Source: JBNLBS01 sp050303415
GTDB lineage: Bacteria > Pseudomonadota > Gammaproteobacteria > Methylococcales > Methylomonadaceae
Direction of reading: 5' to 3'
DNA length: 64,000 nt
NCBI GenBank assembly: GCA_050303415.1
Contig: JBNLBS010000015.1
Coordinates: 1-64,000 of the forward strand
This document shows positions 52,841 through 61,255 of this stretch, in pieces. A model generated the notes under the pieces. The model saw only the letters and a program-made list of their open reading frames with translations, did no database searches and was not told the DNA's origin. The translations under genes were made by a program, and so were the position numbers. Within the stretch, counting starts at the first letter, position 1. The number at the start of each line of letters is the position of its first letter.

Positions 52841-52870
52841 GTAGCCTGGATGAGCAAAGCGAAATCCGGG
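52841..52870 (+). repeat. Copy of an extragenic repeat
   Basis: A run starting GTAGCCTGGATGAGCAAAGC and continuing with GAAATCCGGG. It resembles a short extragenic repeat that I recall in many gammaproteobacterial genomes, with the ends CCTGGAT and ATCCGGG as imperfect inverted ends. Only one copy is in this window. Confidence 0.5.
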
Positions 52871-53007
52871 AAAACTGCGCGACCAGAGCCAAAACATCAC
52901 CAGCGGTTATCCCGAATCCTAGAGCTCAATAACACTCTTGCCAAAAAGACAACCCGCCGGTTGCCACTACAACAACTATTTATCTAAAACCGCTAAATAC
53001 TAGCGTT

Positions 53008-53080
53008 ATAGGATGTGCCGACGTCAGAGGGCGCATCGGGGTTGAGAGTGATGCGCCTCATGTTGTTCAGCGCATCCTAT
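53008..53080. repeat. Two-stem palindromic element (REP/MITE-like)
   Basis: Outer arms ATAGGATGTGC (53008-53018) and GCGCATCCTAT (53070-53080) pair with one G-T. Inner arms GAGGGCGCATC (53027-53037) and GATGCGCCTC (53050-53059) pair with one bulged G. The gene-free stretch 52650-53085 holds this element, the terminator and the short repeat above, and nothing else I can support. It sits five bases after the stop of the DUF748 gene on the minus strand and may end that transcript. Confidence 0.6.
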
Positions 53081-53085
53081 GGCAC

Positions 53086-56019
53086 TCATTGAACCGATAA
53101 AGCCAAACTCGAAGCCGGTTTTTCAAGCTTATTTTTTTTTACCAGAGTTGTCTGCAGTAAGAATAATCTATCGATAGCGACTTCTTTGCCGATCAAATAA
53201 TCGGCTATGGCTTGCGCTCTTTTTTCCGCCAGCTTATGCAAACGATGATCGTCGGGCGGCAGATCTGAAGCTAACTTTGTTTTTGCTACTTGATAAAAAT
53301 CGCCGGTTTGCGGTTTCAGCAAACGCGGCTCGCCGAATAACGTACGTTCCGCCAGGCTTGGATATTTATCAATAAATAAATCAGCCAATAAGCGCCGATA
53401 TTCTTTATCGGTTAGAGGGAGATTTTTTGCCTGGACTTTATTCCCGGTCTGTTTGGTCATTCCATCTGCCCGGTTTTGTAATAACAGTGCATCCAATGCT
53501 TCTTTCTGTAACCCGGGCCAGTCCAACTGATAAAAAGCAGTCCCCTGAATTTCCAGGTTCAACCGTGGCCTTCCTTTTAGAGCGATTGCCAACGTATCTA
53601 ACTTTTCCTGTTCGGACGGACCGAGTTCGGCCTTTCCCACGTCAAAGTCAATATGACTGATATCTTCTTCATTGCCGAACACTGAAGCAATCGTACTAAA
53701 TGGCGACGCAACGGTTTTGGTGACAACGTTGACCAGTGCATCGACGACAATGCCTGCCAAACTGAATTCAGGGTCGTTCAAACTGCCGGAAACCGGGATA
53801 TCCAACGTTATTTTCCCATTACCGTCCTCTAACAGCGCGATGGCCAGTTCCAACGGTAACGATGTGGCGTTAGGATTCGGCACTCTTTCCCCTAACATCA
53901 ATTGATTAATTAACAGGTTATTTGTCGAGGCTAATCGGTGGTCTTGAACTCTATAATTTAAATCCAGCGACATATTGCCTTTTTCAATTTTCCGTCCGGC
54001 AAACTCAATCATGTACGGTGACAGCGAAGGCAGCGTGATACCGGTAAAGCCGAGGTTGATTTGCGCATTCGATAATCCAGGGTTTAGTGTCCCGTAAATT
54101 TTAACCGGCGATGTTTGCGCTATTTTCCCGGTCAACTTAATGTCGGCAACAGAGCCGCTATCGGACGACAGGTTCTTAACCGACCCCGTCAGCTGGCTAA
54201 TATGTGTCGAAAAAGGTTGAATTAAAGAGTTGTCTTTAAAATCCGATACACCGCCGACCATGTCAATCTCGTCTATGCGGTATTCGATTTGTTTTTTTGC
54301 ATCTTGTTGCCTGCTAACCTGTTCCTTAGCATTCGCCTGTGACTTAATTAAAATATCGTTGATATTGATCGATTTATCTTTACCGATTGCCACCCGGCTA
54401 TAAGGTTCTTCAAGCCTGACTTTATCAATCTGATAACGGCCACCACTAAAGTCCAAATTCATACCGCTTAATTCAAGAGATTTCCAGTTAATAAAATCCT
54501 CATCACGATGTCTTGTAGATAGGTCGGTGATTTTTCCGCCTCCCATTAGATGCATAGCGAGAGAGCTGTCATCCTCGGTTTCGATAACAAATTGGCCGTT
54601 CATAGCGACCGCCCCGGACATCACATCCAGTTTTGCCACCTGCGCGACATACGGCTGAAAGTCTTTGATTGCAATATCTTTCGCGTCTACCTGTAAGTTA
54701 CATACCAGCGGATCGACAGCAACATTCCCGTTAACTGCCAACACCCCGGTTTTATTAACCCCCATATTCAAATTTACGGCTAGGTTTTCACCGGCTATAT
54801 TCGTTAAATTTGTCACAAGTAGATCCATTGGCTTTAAGCCGAGATGAAATGCTTGAGTTGATCGGTAATCATCAAAATCCATAGCCAAGCGATTAAACGC
54901 CAACCGGTTGACCCTGACCTGCCATGTTGATTCTTTATCATCATCGGCTTCGGAACTGTTTGTTGCATCCTTGTCCCCTGCCGTCAACAAGGATTGATAA
55001 TTAGCGCTCCCGTCCCGATTAATCCAGCTTTTAAGCCCGGCGTCCGATGCAGTGAGTTTTTCAATAATGACCGATTTTTTCAATAAATCGAAGGAAATGC
55101 CTGAGGCTGATAAATTAGGTAGGGTCGCAATGTTATTTAGGCTGTCTTTTTCCGCAAGTTTTAGGTTCAACAATTCTAAACTCGCATTTTCGACTATCAA
55201 TTGCTTGCCGGCAGGATTTTCGAAAAAATTGTATTCCGCGCTGATTTCCTCGGTTCCTTCCGTTACGACAAAATTAACACTGTCTTGTAAAAACAGTTGC
55301 CAAACTTTTGGCAGATTAACCTTATTAAGCGCAATATGCCCTTGTGACGCTAACGGGTTAAAAGCTATATTACCTTTCCATTCCAATGTTCCGCCGGAAG
55401 ACAAAAACAAGGAAAGACCCAGTTGCGAATTCTGGTTAATTTGGGTCGAAAAATTCTCCAGCTGTAGGTTGATTGGGTAAATACGCTCAGTCTGTAAACC
55501 TTCGCCCAAAGCATCTTCCCAATCCACCATTCCCTGCGAAAAAGTGATTCGATCAACTTTAAGCGGAAAGATAGCTTTGTTTGCCGAGTCGTTATGATTT
55601 TCCGCCTTGTCACCGGAAAATAAAAGCGACACATTAAATGTGCCTTGCTTATTACGGCTAACCAATAGATAGGGTTTGTCCAAAAAAACCTGATCCAGAA
55701 CCACCGAAAAATTGAATAGTGACCGTATCAAAGCCAGATCCAAGCGTAACTGTTCGAATCCGATCACCGGCTTTGCATCAGCTCCCATTATTTCCAGGCC
55801 TTGCAAATGCATTTCCATAAAAAACGGATTAAACTCTATTTCGCTGATCCGAACATCGCGGCCCAGTTCTTGTTGTACAAGCTTTGGCAAACGGTCGAGC
55901 AAAACACCGGGCAGTACAAAAAATCCTAACGCCGCATACAGTACAAGGCAGCCGACAAAATATAGACTCAATCTTTTTGTTTTTACTGAACTTGTTAAGA
56001 AGCTCATATTAATGTCCAT
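53086..56019 (-). CDS. DUF748/AsmA-like envelope protein
   Basis: A 977-residue protein with one N-terminal membrane segment (about 16-38) and a very long periplasmic part. The beginning, GVLLDRLPKLVQQELGRDVRISEIEFNPF, is typical of the AsmA/DUF748 fold; the middle is made of repeated beta-rich strands like those in lipid-transfer proteins such as YhdP and TamB. Near the C-terminus, ISHIDFDVGKAELGPSEQEKL resembles an OmpA-like motif often present in DUF748 proteins. It could bridge inner and outer membranes for lipid transport. The start is either 56019 or the ATG at 56007. It is a single gene. Confidence 0.85.
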   Translation of the reverse strand: MDINMSFLTSSVKTKRLSLYFVGCLVLYAALGFFVLPGVLLDRLPKLVQQELGRDVRISEIEFNPFFMEMHLQGLEIMGADAKPVIGFEQLRLDLALIRSLFNFSVVLDQVFLDKPYLLVSRNKQGTFNVSLLFSGDKAENHNDSANKAIFPLKVDRITFSQGMVDWEDALGEGLQTERIYPINLQLENFSTQINQNSQLGLSLFLSSGGTLEWKGNIAFNPLASQGHIALNKVNLPKVWQLFLQDSVNFVVTEGTEEISAEYNFFENPAGKQLIVENASLELLNLKLAEKDSLNNIATLPNLSASGISFDLLKKSVIIEKLTASDAGLKSWINRDGSANYQSLLTAGDKDATNSSEADDDKESTWQVRVNRLAFNRLAMDFDDYRSTQAFHLGLKPMDLLVTNLTNIAGENLAVNLNMGVNKTGVLAVNGNVAVDPLVCNLQVDAKDIAIKDFQPYVAQVAKLDVMSGAVAMNGQFVIETEDDSSLAMHLMGGGKITDLSTRHRDEDFINWKSLELSGMNLDFSGGRYQIDKVRLEEPYSRVAIGKDKSININDILIKSQANAKEQVSRQQDAKKQIEYRIDEIDMVGGVSDFKDNSLIQPFSTHISQLTGSVKNLSSDSGSVADIKLTGKIAQTSPVKIYGTLNPGLSNAQINLGFTGITLPSLSPYMIEFAGRKIEKGNMSLDLNYRVQDHRLASTNNLLINQLMLGERVPNPNATSLPLELAIALLEDGNGKITLDIPVSGSLNDPEFSLAGIVVDALVNVVTKTVASPFSTIASVFGNEEDISHIDFDVGKAELGPSEQEKLDTLAIALKGRPRLNLEIQGTAFYQLDWPGLQKEALDALLLQNRADGMTKQTGNKVQAKNLPLTDKEYRRLLADLFIDKYPSLAERTLFGEPRLLKPQTGDFYQVAKTKLASDLPPDDHRLHKLAEKRAQAIADYLIGKEVAIDRLFLLQTTLVKKNKLEKPASSLALSVQ

Positions 56020-56210
56020 TTTGTCGACTCATCTTTGGCTATTCACATCAGCCGTATTACCCATTCAAGTGCCAAACGTGCACACAACTTAATTGACTAC
56101 TGTTTAAACCGATACAGATCAAAAACGCCTTTTCCAGGCAATAGTCTACATTTCTATTGTATTCTGGGTATCCGATAACCACTGATCGTTACTAAAGCAT
56201 AGACCTGTTA

Positions 56211-57560
56211 TCAACGAATCACTAAATAAAAATATCTGCCGTTGCGGTTTATATGTAACAGCAACTCATTATCGGATCGTGTTAATGCTTTATTTAAACT
56301 ATTCATATCATAAACCCGCATACGATTGGCACCAATGATCACATCACCGGCAACTATTCCACTGTAAGCGGCAATAGATCGCGGCTCAACACCTGTCACC
56401 AGGACACCTTCACCTTTAGGGTTGTTTTCCAGCAGCACCCCCTTCAATAATTTATGCCTTGCTGCAAGAGTAGCTGTTTTAAGCTTCTCCACTTTTACAG
56501 AAAAGTCCAGTATATTGCCATCACGGATTACCCCCAAACTTAAACTGTCGCCTACCTGATGCATTGCAACCAGACTACGCAGTTTTCCGGTCGAATTGCT
56601 CTTCTGCCCATCAACGCTGACTATCACATCCCCCGGCTTTAAACCGGCCCGTTCGGAAGGAGAGTTGCTGACCACCCCGGTCACTAAAACACCATACTGA
56701 TCGGGTTTCAAATTAAAGGCCCGACGTAATTCGGCTGTTATATCCTGAATATTAACGCCGATCATACCTCGGCGGACTTCACCATGATCCAGAATCTGCT
56801 GCATACTGGCGGTTACCATATTCACCGGAATGGCGAACCCTATACCGACATTACCCCCTGATGGAGCTAAAATTGCCGTATTGATACCGATTAATTCACC
56901 GTGCAAATTGACCAGTGCTCCGCCGGAGTTGCCAGGGTTAATCGAGGCATCGGTCTGGATAAAATTTTCATAACCTTCTATGCCCAGCCCGGATCGTCCA
57001 AGCGCACTTACTACGCCGGTAGTAACCGTTTGTCCCAAACCAAACGGATTTCCTATGGCAACCACAAAATCACCGACTTCAAGGAGTTTGGAATCACCCA
57101 GTTTTACATCAACTAAATCGGACGCCTTGATCTTTAAAACAGCCACATCCAACTCACGATCCTCACCGAGAACCTCCGCCTTAAAATCCCGGCCATCGAT
57201 CAACGAAACATGAACCTCATCGGCATTATTGATCACATGGAAATTGGTCAATACAATACCGTTCTGTTTATCGACAATCACACCGGAACCGGCACTGTGC
57301 TGCCTCTTTTTAGGCATTTGCCTGGGCTGTTCGGGAATCTGAAAAAAATGCCGGAAAAAAGGGTCGTTTAACAGCGGATTATATTCGGCCTGACTGGAGA
57401 ACGTGGAAATATTGACCACGGCAGGGTTAACCTTCTTAAGCATAGAGGAAATGGATGGCACCTGCCGACCATCGCTGTCGTAGACCGGCAGCACTGCCTG
57501 CGCCGAAAAAGAAGCGCCTAACAAAATGGATATCACAAAGACTCGTAACGACGGCAACAT
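56211..57560 (-). CDS. degQ: Periplasmic serine protease of the DegP/DegQ family
   Basis: A periplasmic protease and chaperone of 449 residues. A signal peptide (about 1-22, ending AQA) is followed by the trypsin-like domain with catalytic His108 (TNFHVI), Asp138 (ELDVAVL) and Ser212 (NPGNSGGAL), and by two PDZ domains (about 260-345 and 370-449). ATG at 57560 is used because GAGGTGAT is just upstream; an in-frame TTG at 57578 is unlikely. The Q-linker between the signal peptide and the protease is short, as in DegQ and DegS-like members. It lies downstream of hsp20 with 62 bases between, and both may respond to envelope or heat stress. DegP is an alternative label. Confidence 0.93.
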   Translation of the reverse strand: MLPSLRVFVISILLGASFSAQAVLPVYDSDGRQVPSISSMLKKVNPAVVNISTFSSQAEYNPLLNDPFFRHFFQIPEQPRQMPKKRQHSAGSGVIVDKQNGIVLTNFHVINNADEVHVSLIDGRDFKAEVLGEDRELDVAVLKIKASDLVDVKLGDSKLLEVGDFVVAIGNPFGLGQTVTTGVVSALGRSGLGIEGYENFIQTDASINPGNSGGALVNLHGELIGINTAILAPSGGNVGIGFAIPVNMVTASMQQILDHGEVRRGMIGVNIQDITAELRRAFNLKPDQYGVLVTGVVSNSPSERAGLKPGDVIVSVDGQKSNSTGKLRSLVAMHQVGDSLSLGVIRDGNILDFSVKVEKLKTATLAARHKLLKGVLLENNPKGEGVLVTGVEPRSIAAYSGIVAGDVIIGANRMRVYDMNSLNKALTRSDNELLLHINRNGRYFYLVIR

Positions 57561-57622
57561 AATAATCACCTCAGACAAAGTTAATTAACAGGGGCGAAAT
57601 ATTTTCGCCCCTTAATTTAAAA

Positions 57623-58204
57623 TCAAGACTTTTCAATTTTGATCGATTTGCTTTGACTATCGATCAATTTTTCATTTCTAGGTACCCGTATGGTCAATAA
57701 ACCATTTTTCATACTGGCTGTTATTTTTTCGCTGTCGGCATCATCGGGCAGTGCCAGTACCCGCTGAAAAGACCCGTAACGCCGCTCGATTCGGTAAAAA
57801 TCTTTATCTTTATTTTCGGTTTCTTCCTGTTTATTGCCTTTTATCGTTAAACGCCGATCAGTCAGATTGATATCCAGATCCTGTTCACCCAAACCGGCCG
57901 CTTCCAAAGTGATCATATATTCCTTATCGTCGCTGGAAATATTCAAATCGGGACTAAAGGACGGCAATTGATTAAAGCGGGTATTAAAATCGGTAAACCA
58001 ATCACGGCTTAAGGATGGAAAGCCGAAGTTTTTAAACGCATCATTAAATAAGCGGTCTATTTCGTAATGCAGCTGGTTTAACGAATTTTGAGAAGAACTT
58101 AGCTTGCCGTATTCCTCCCGACGAACGGGAATCGTATTTTCACGGTCGGTTGAACTGTCTTCATGTTTAAACCAGTTCCAGGGATTCAATTTTTCTAAAT
58201 TCAT
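57623..58204 (-). CDS. Small heat-shock protein Hsp20
   Basis: A 193-residue ATP-independent holdase of the alpha-crystallin family. The crystallin domain covers about residues 80-180 with DKEYMITLEAAGLGEQDLDI, RRYGSFQRVLALPDDAD and the final NGLLTIRVPRNE. The N-terminal arm (about 80 residues) is polar and has a WNWFKHED beginning. AGGAG lies 7 bases before the ATG. Transcription likely continues towards the degQ-like gene. Confidence 0.93.
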   Translation of the reverse strand: MNLEKLNPWNWFKHEDSSTDRENTIPVRREEYGKLSSSQNSLNQLHYEIDRLFNDAFKNFGFPSLSRDWFTDFNTRFNQLPSFSPDLNISSDDKEYMITLEAAGLGEQDLDINLTDRRLTIKGNKQEETENKDKDFYRIERRYGSFQRVLALPDDADSEKITASMKNGLLTIRVPRNEKLIDSQSKSIKIEKS

Positions 58205-58305
58205 AGTTAATCTCCTAAAAAATAAAACGAATCATTTAGACTGAATCAATCTATTAACACATAGATAAAACCTTTATAAATCAATGCTGCATACTCTTAT
58301 TTTCG

Positions 58306-58334
58306 ATATAAGAATCACCTCTGTAAATTTCAAG
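58306..58334 (-). promoter_or_regulatory. Candidate sigma-32 promoter of hsp20
   Basis: On the minus strand CTTGAAA (complement of 58328-58334) is followed after 15 bases by CTTATAT (complement of 58306-58312), about 100 bases before the gene. The -35 is perfect for RpoH, but the -10 agrees only partly with CCCCATNT. Confidence 0.45.
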
Positions 58335-58413
58335 GTCTGATTTTTTTAAAAACTACCGCACAATATATTCAAATTAATAAAGCAACTATGCCGGCCCTGA
58401 AAAAATATCCTCG

Positions 58414-59010
58414 ATGGCTCAAACAGGTTTATTATTCATACCAATGATTAAACTGATTGCAAAACTGGAACGCCAACTGCTTAATCTTTTGCAGGAATAC
58501 CCCGGCGGCATAAAAGAATACGACCTATTAGTGCTATTGGATGCACAGGGGGAACCTTTGTTCCCGGACTATCGGCAAAATAACCTGACGCTGTTTAAAA
58601 GCCATTTTTTATTATTTCATACTTTATACAGATTGAGAGAGCAGCTTTGGCGGGAACAACGCTATCATCTGCATATCCATAGTCTGGATATTCGCTTGGC
58701 CGACTATCATCCCGGTAACACAGGGCTCTGTTCAAAAGACAGCTTACGCGACTATTATCTGAATCTCGACAACCTGTTTAAAACCGATGCCGCTGCGGTC
58801 GATGACATGATTAATGATTTTTGGCTGCAGTTAAGCGGCCTGGATAAGCGCCGGGAAGCGTTAACGGTACTGCAATTGATCGATCCTGTTGATGACCTTA
58901 CCATTCGCCGGCAATACCGTAAATTAGTTATGCAGCATCACCCTGATCGCGGCGGCGATGGCGCCCGAATAAAAGAATTAAATATTGCCATGGATATTTT
59001 GGGTCGATAA
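58414..59010 (+). CDS. DnaJ-related protein with C-terminal J domain
   Basis: A 198-residue cytoplasmic protein of the DNAJ-related group. The first 130 residues form the family's N-terminal domain (LLQEYPGGIKEYDLLVLLDAQ, then LFHTLYRLREQLWRE); the last 60 form a J domain that stimulates Hsp70 ATPase, with the HPD motif at 176-178 (QHHPDRGGDG). The arrangement J domain last is the reverse of DnaJ. ATG at 58414 is given; the internal ATG at 58444 is an equally possible start. It is divergent from hsp20. The Hsp70 partner may be DnaK or one of the two Hsp70s encoded at 42856-47578. Confidence 0.88.
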   Translation: MAQTGLLFIPMIKLIAKLERQLLNLLQEYPGGIKEYDLLVLLDAQGEPLFPDYRQNNLTLFKSHFLLFHTLYRLREQLWREQRYHLHIHSLDIRLADYHPGNTGLCSKDSLRDYYLNLDNLFKTDAAAVDDMINDFWLQLSGLDKRREALTVLQLIDPVDDLTIRRQYRKLVMQHHPDRGGDGARIKELNIAMDILGR

Positions 59011-59087
59011 CTTGAAAATAATCATCAGTGTTGTCACTGTGTAAAACTTGTAGCAACAGTCTGTTTGTGTATTAACTCTATCAACGC

Positions 59088-60407
59088 TTAGTTAAAAACA
59101 TCCCGTTTCAGTTTAAGATACCCCATCCCCATACTCACTCCACGCGCCAGCATAAAAGCCGCCATAGTAAGCCATAGACCATGATTACCCAGAGGTTGGC
59201 TGTAATACCAAACCGGCATATAAACCAGCAGCAAAGAAAAAATCATCGAATCCCGCATTTGTCTAGACCAGGTGGCACCGATAAAGACACCGTCAAATAC
59301 AAAACAGCTTACCGATACTAGCGGCAAGGCAACCAGCCAGGGCAGATATTGATAGGCCGTTTGTCTGACTTGTTCCAAATCGGTTAATAGATTAATCATT
59401 TGCTGACCGGTCAGCAAATAGAGCACGGAAAAAATAACCGCAAAACAACAAGACCAAATAGCTGTAATGAGCACCGCCTGCCTGAATAGGGCCTTATCCT
59501 TCGCACCTATGGCCCGACCGACCAGCGCCTCCGCGGCATGGGCAAAACCGTCCAGAGCATAGGCCATAAACATCTGAAAATTCATCAGCACAGAATTTGC
59601 CGCCAGAATAATAGCGCCTAAGCGGGCACCTTGCGCAGTAAAAAAAGCAAAAGCAAAGATCAGGGTCAGGTTCCTGATAAAAATATGGTTATTCAATTTG
59701 AACATGGCTTTAAATTTGTTCAAATTAAATATGGCCGACCAGTTCCATTGGCGCTGATAGTTTCTCATTTCCCCGCGCAACAGAATCAGTCCCACCAACA
59801 ATCCTGTATATTCAGCGAACACGGTGGCCAAAGCAACCCCGGCAATGTCCATATTTAAGTAGACCACCAGATAAACATCCAGCACGATATTGCTGCAATT
59901 GGTAATCAACACCATAATCAACGGATTTCTTACATTTTGCAGCCCCAGGAACCAGCCGGACAGAACATAGTTCATTAATGTTGCCGGTGCAGTCCATATT
60001 CTTATATAAAAATACTCCTGGGCTAAAGATTCGATCACCGCACTACTGTCTAACAACTGAAAGCTTAGCCATGCAATCAACTGTTGCAACAATATAATCA
60101 GAGCGGCTATGGCTATTGCAAACACCGCCGCTCTGATTAAAATGGCTTGTATTTCCACATTATTTTTATTTCCAAACGCCTGTGCGCTTAAGCCCGTTGT
60201 CCCCATTCGCAAAGAACCAAAGCCCCAGTAAATAAAACTAAAGATTAAACTGCCCAAAGCCACGCCGCCAAGATAATCAGCCGCCGGCAAATGACCCATC
60301 ACAGCCGTGTCTACCAGACCCAATAATGGTGTGGAAATATTGGATATAATCATCGGCAAGGCTAATTGCCAGACCATTTTATGATCAAAAAATGTTGTTT
60401 TTTTCAA
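59088..60407 (-). CDS. MATE-family efflux protein, DinF-like
   Basis: A 439-residue inner-membrane exporter with 12 membrane segments, using Na+ or H+ to expel cationic drugs or metabolites. Features are MVWQLALPMIISNISTPLLGLVDTAVMGHL near the start (quoted in parts: LALPMIISNIS, GLVDTAVMGHL), YFYIRIWTAPATL, and the DGFAHAAEALVGRAIGAKD segment in the second half. The length fits the DinF branch. It is transcribed divergently from the spermidine-synthase-like gene, with about 45 bases between. Confidence 0.92.
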   Translation of the reverse strand: MKKTTFFDHKMVWQLALPMIISNISTPLLGLVDTAVMGHLPAADYLGGVALGSLIFSFIYWGFGSLRMGTTGLSAQAFGNKNNVEIQAILIRAAVFAIAIAALIILLQQLIAWLSFQLLDSSAVIESLAQEYFYIRIWTAPATLMNYVLSGWFLGLQNVRNPLIMVLITNCSNIVLDVYLVVYLNMDIAGVALATVFAEYTGLLVGLILLRGEMRNYQRQWNWSAIFNLNKFKAMFKLNNHIFIRNLTLIFAFAFFTAQGARLGAIILAANSVLMNFQMFMAYALDGFAHAAEALVGRAIGAKDKALFRQAVLITAIWSCCFAVIFSVLYLLTGQQMINLLTDLEQVRQTAYQYLPWLVALPLVSVSCFVFDGVFIGATWSRQMRDSMIFSLLLVYMPVWYYSQPLGNHGLWLTMAAFMLARGVSMGMGYLKLKRDVFN

Positions 60408-60451
60408 GACAATTCAGTTAATTTCAGGGAAAATAGTCAATTTTGTACAAA

Positions 60452-61255
60452 ATGCGAAAATATAACGGCCTAGTTATACACCAAAATCACGATGACGAAG
60501 GCATTATTGAGGTCGTGGAAGCCGATGGCGTCCGATCTTTACATTTCGGTTCCACCCCCAAACAAAGCAGCATACGCTTAAGTGATGAAAACCGTCTGGA
60601 ATTGATTTATGCGCAGAGCATGATGGCCTGGATGTTGTTTAAACAAAACATAGAACAGGTATTGATTATAGGCCTGGGCGGTGGCTCCCTAAGTAAATAT
60701 CTATTGCATCACTTTCCTGAGTGTAAACTTAAGGCAGTTGAATTTCGTAAAGCAGTAATTAAAATTGCCCGTAGCCATTTTGCCCTGCCGCTGGACCCTC
60801 GATTAAAAATCATCCATGGTGATGGAGTTAAATTTATTCGAAACCAGGCATTGACGCAACAAGAACAATATTGCCTGATAATGCTGGATGTGTTTGACCA
60901 TGAAGGTATGGTGCAATCGTTATGCAGCGAGGCTTTTTTTGACGCCTGTCAGACCTTATTAAAAAAAGATGGTATCCTGGCCATCAACCTATGGGGCACG
61001 GATAAAGACCAGTTCAGCCAGGTCGCCTGGTGGCTGGGGCGGCTGTTCGACTGGAAATTATTGTTTTTACCGGTTAAAGACCGAGGCAATATTATTGGCT
61101 TTGCTTTTGCCAAAGATGTCCCCATTTTGTCCTTGAAAGAACTTAGAAAAAAAGCCGAGCAACTGGAACAGCAGTTTCAACTCGATTTCCCCGGCTTTTT
61201 GAAAGATATCCGAAAAAATAACACCAGCGTGTTAAACCGAGTAATTAAGAAATGA
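60452..61255 (+). CDS. Spermidine synthase-like aminopropyltransferase
   Basis: A 267-residue Rossmann-fold protein of the spermidine synthase (SpeE) type. The decarboxylated-SAM site reads VLIIGLGGGSLSKYLLHHFP, followed by LKAVEFRKAVIKIARSHF, IIHGDGVKFI and the catalytic Asp region LIMLDVFDHEG. It lacks part of the usual putrescine pocket, so it may act on another amine or be a general methyltransferase-like enzyme. ATG at 60452 is chosen over an in-frame TTG at 60443. The stop overlaps the start of the radical SAM gene by 4 bases, so they are translated together. Confidence 0.85.
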   Translation: MRKYNGLVIHQNHDDEGIIEVVEADGVRSLHFGSTPKQSSIRLSDENRLELIYAQSMMAWMLFKQNIEQVLIIGLGGGSLSKYLLHHFPECKLKAVEFRKAVIKIARSHFALPLDPRLKIIHGDGVKFIRNQALTQQEQYCLIMLDVFDHEGMVQSLCSEAFFDACQTLLKKDGILAINLWGTDKDQFSQVAWWLGRLFDWKLLFLPVKDRGNIIGFAFAKDVPILSLKELRKKAEQLEQQFQLDFPGFLKDIRKNNTSVLNRVIKK

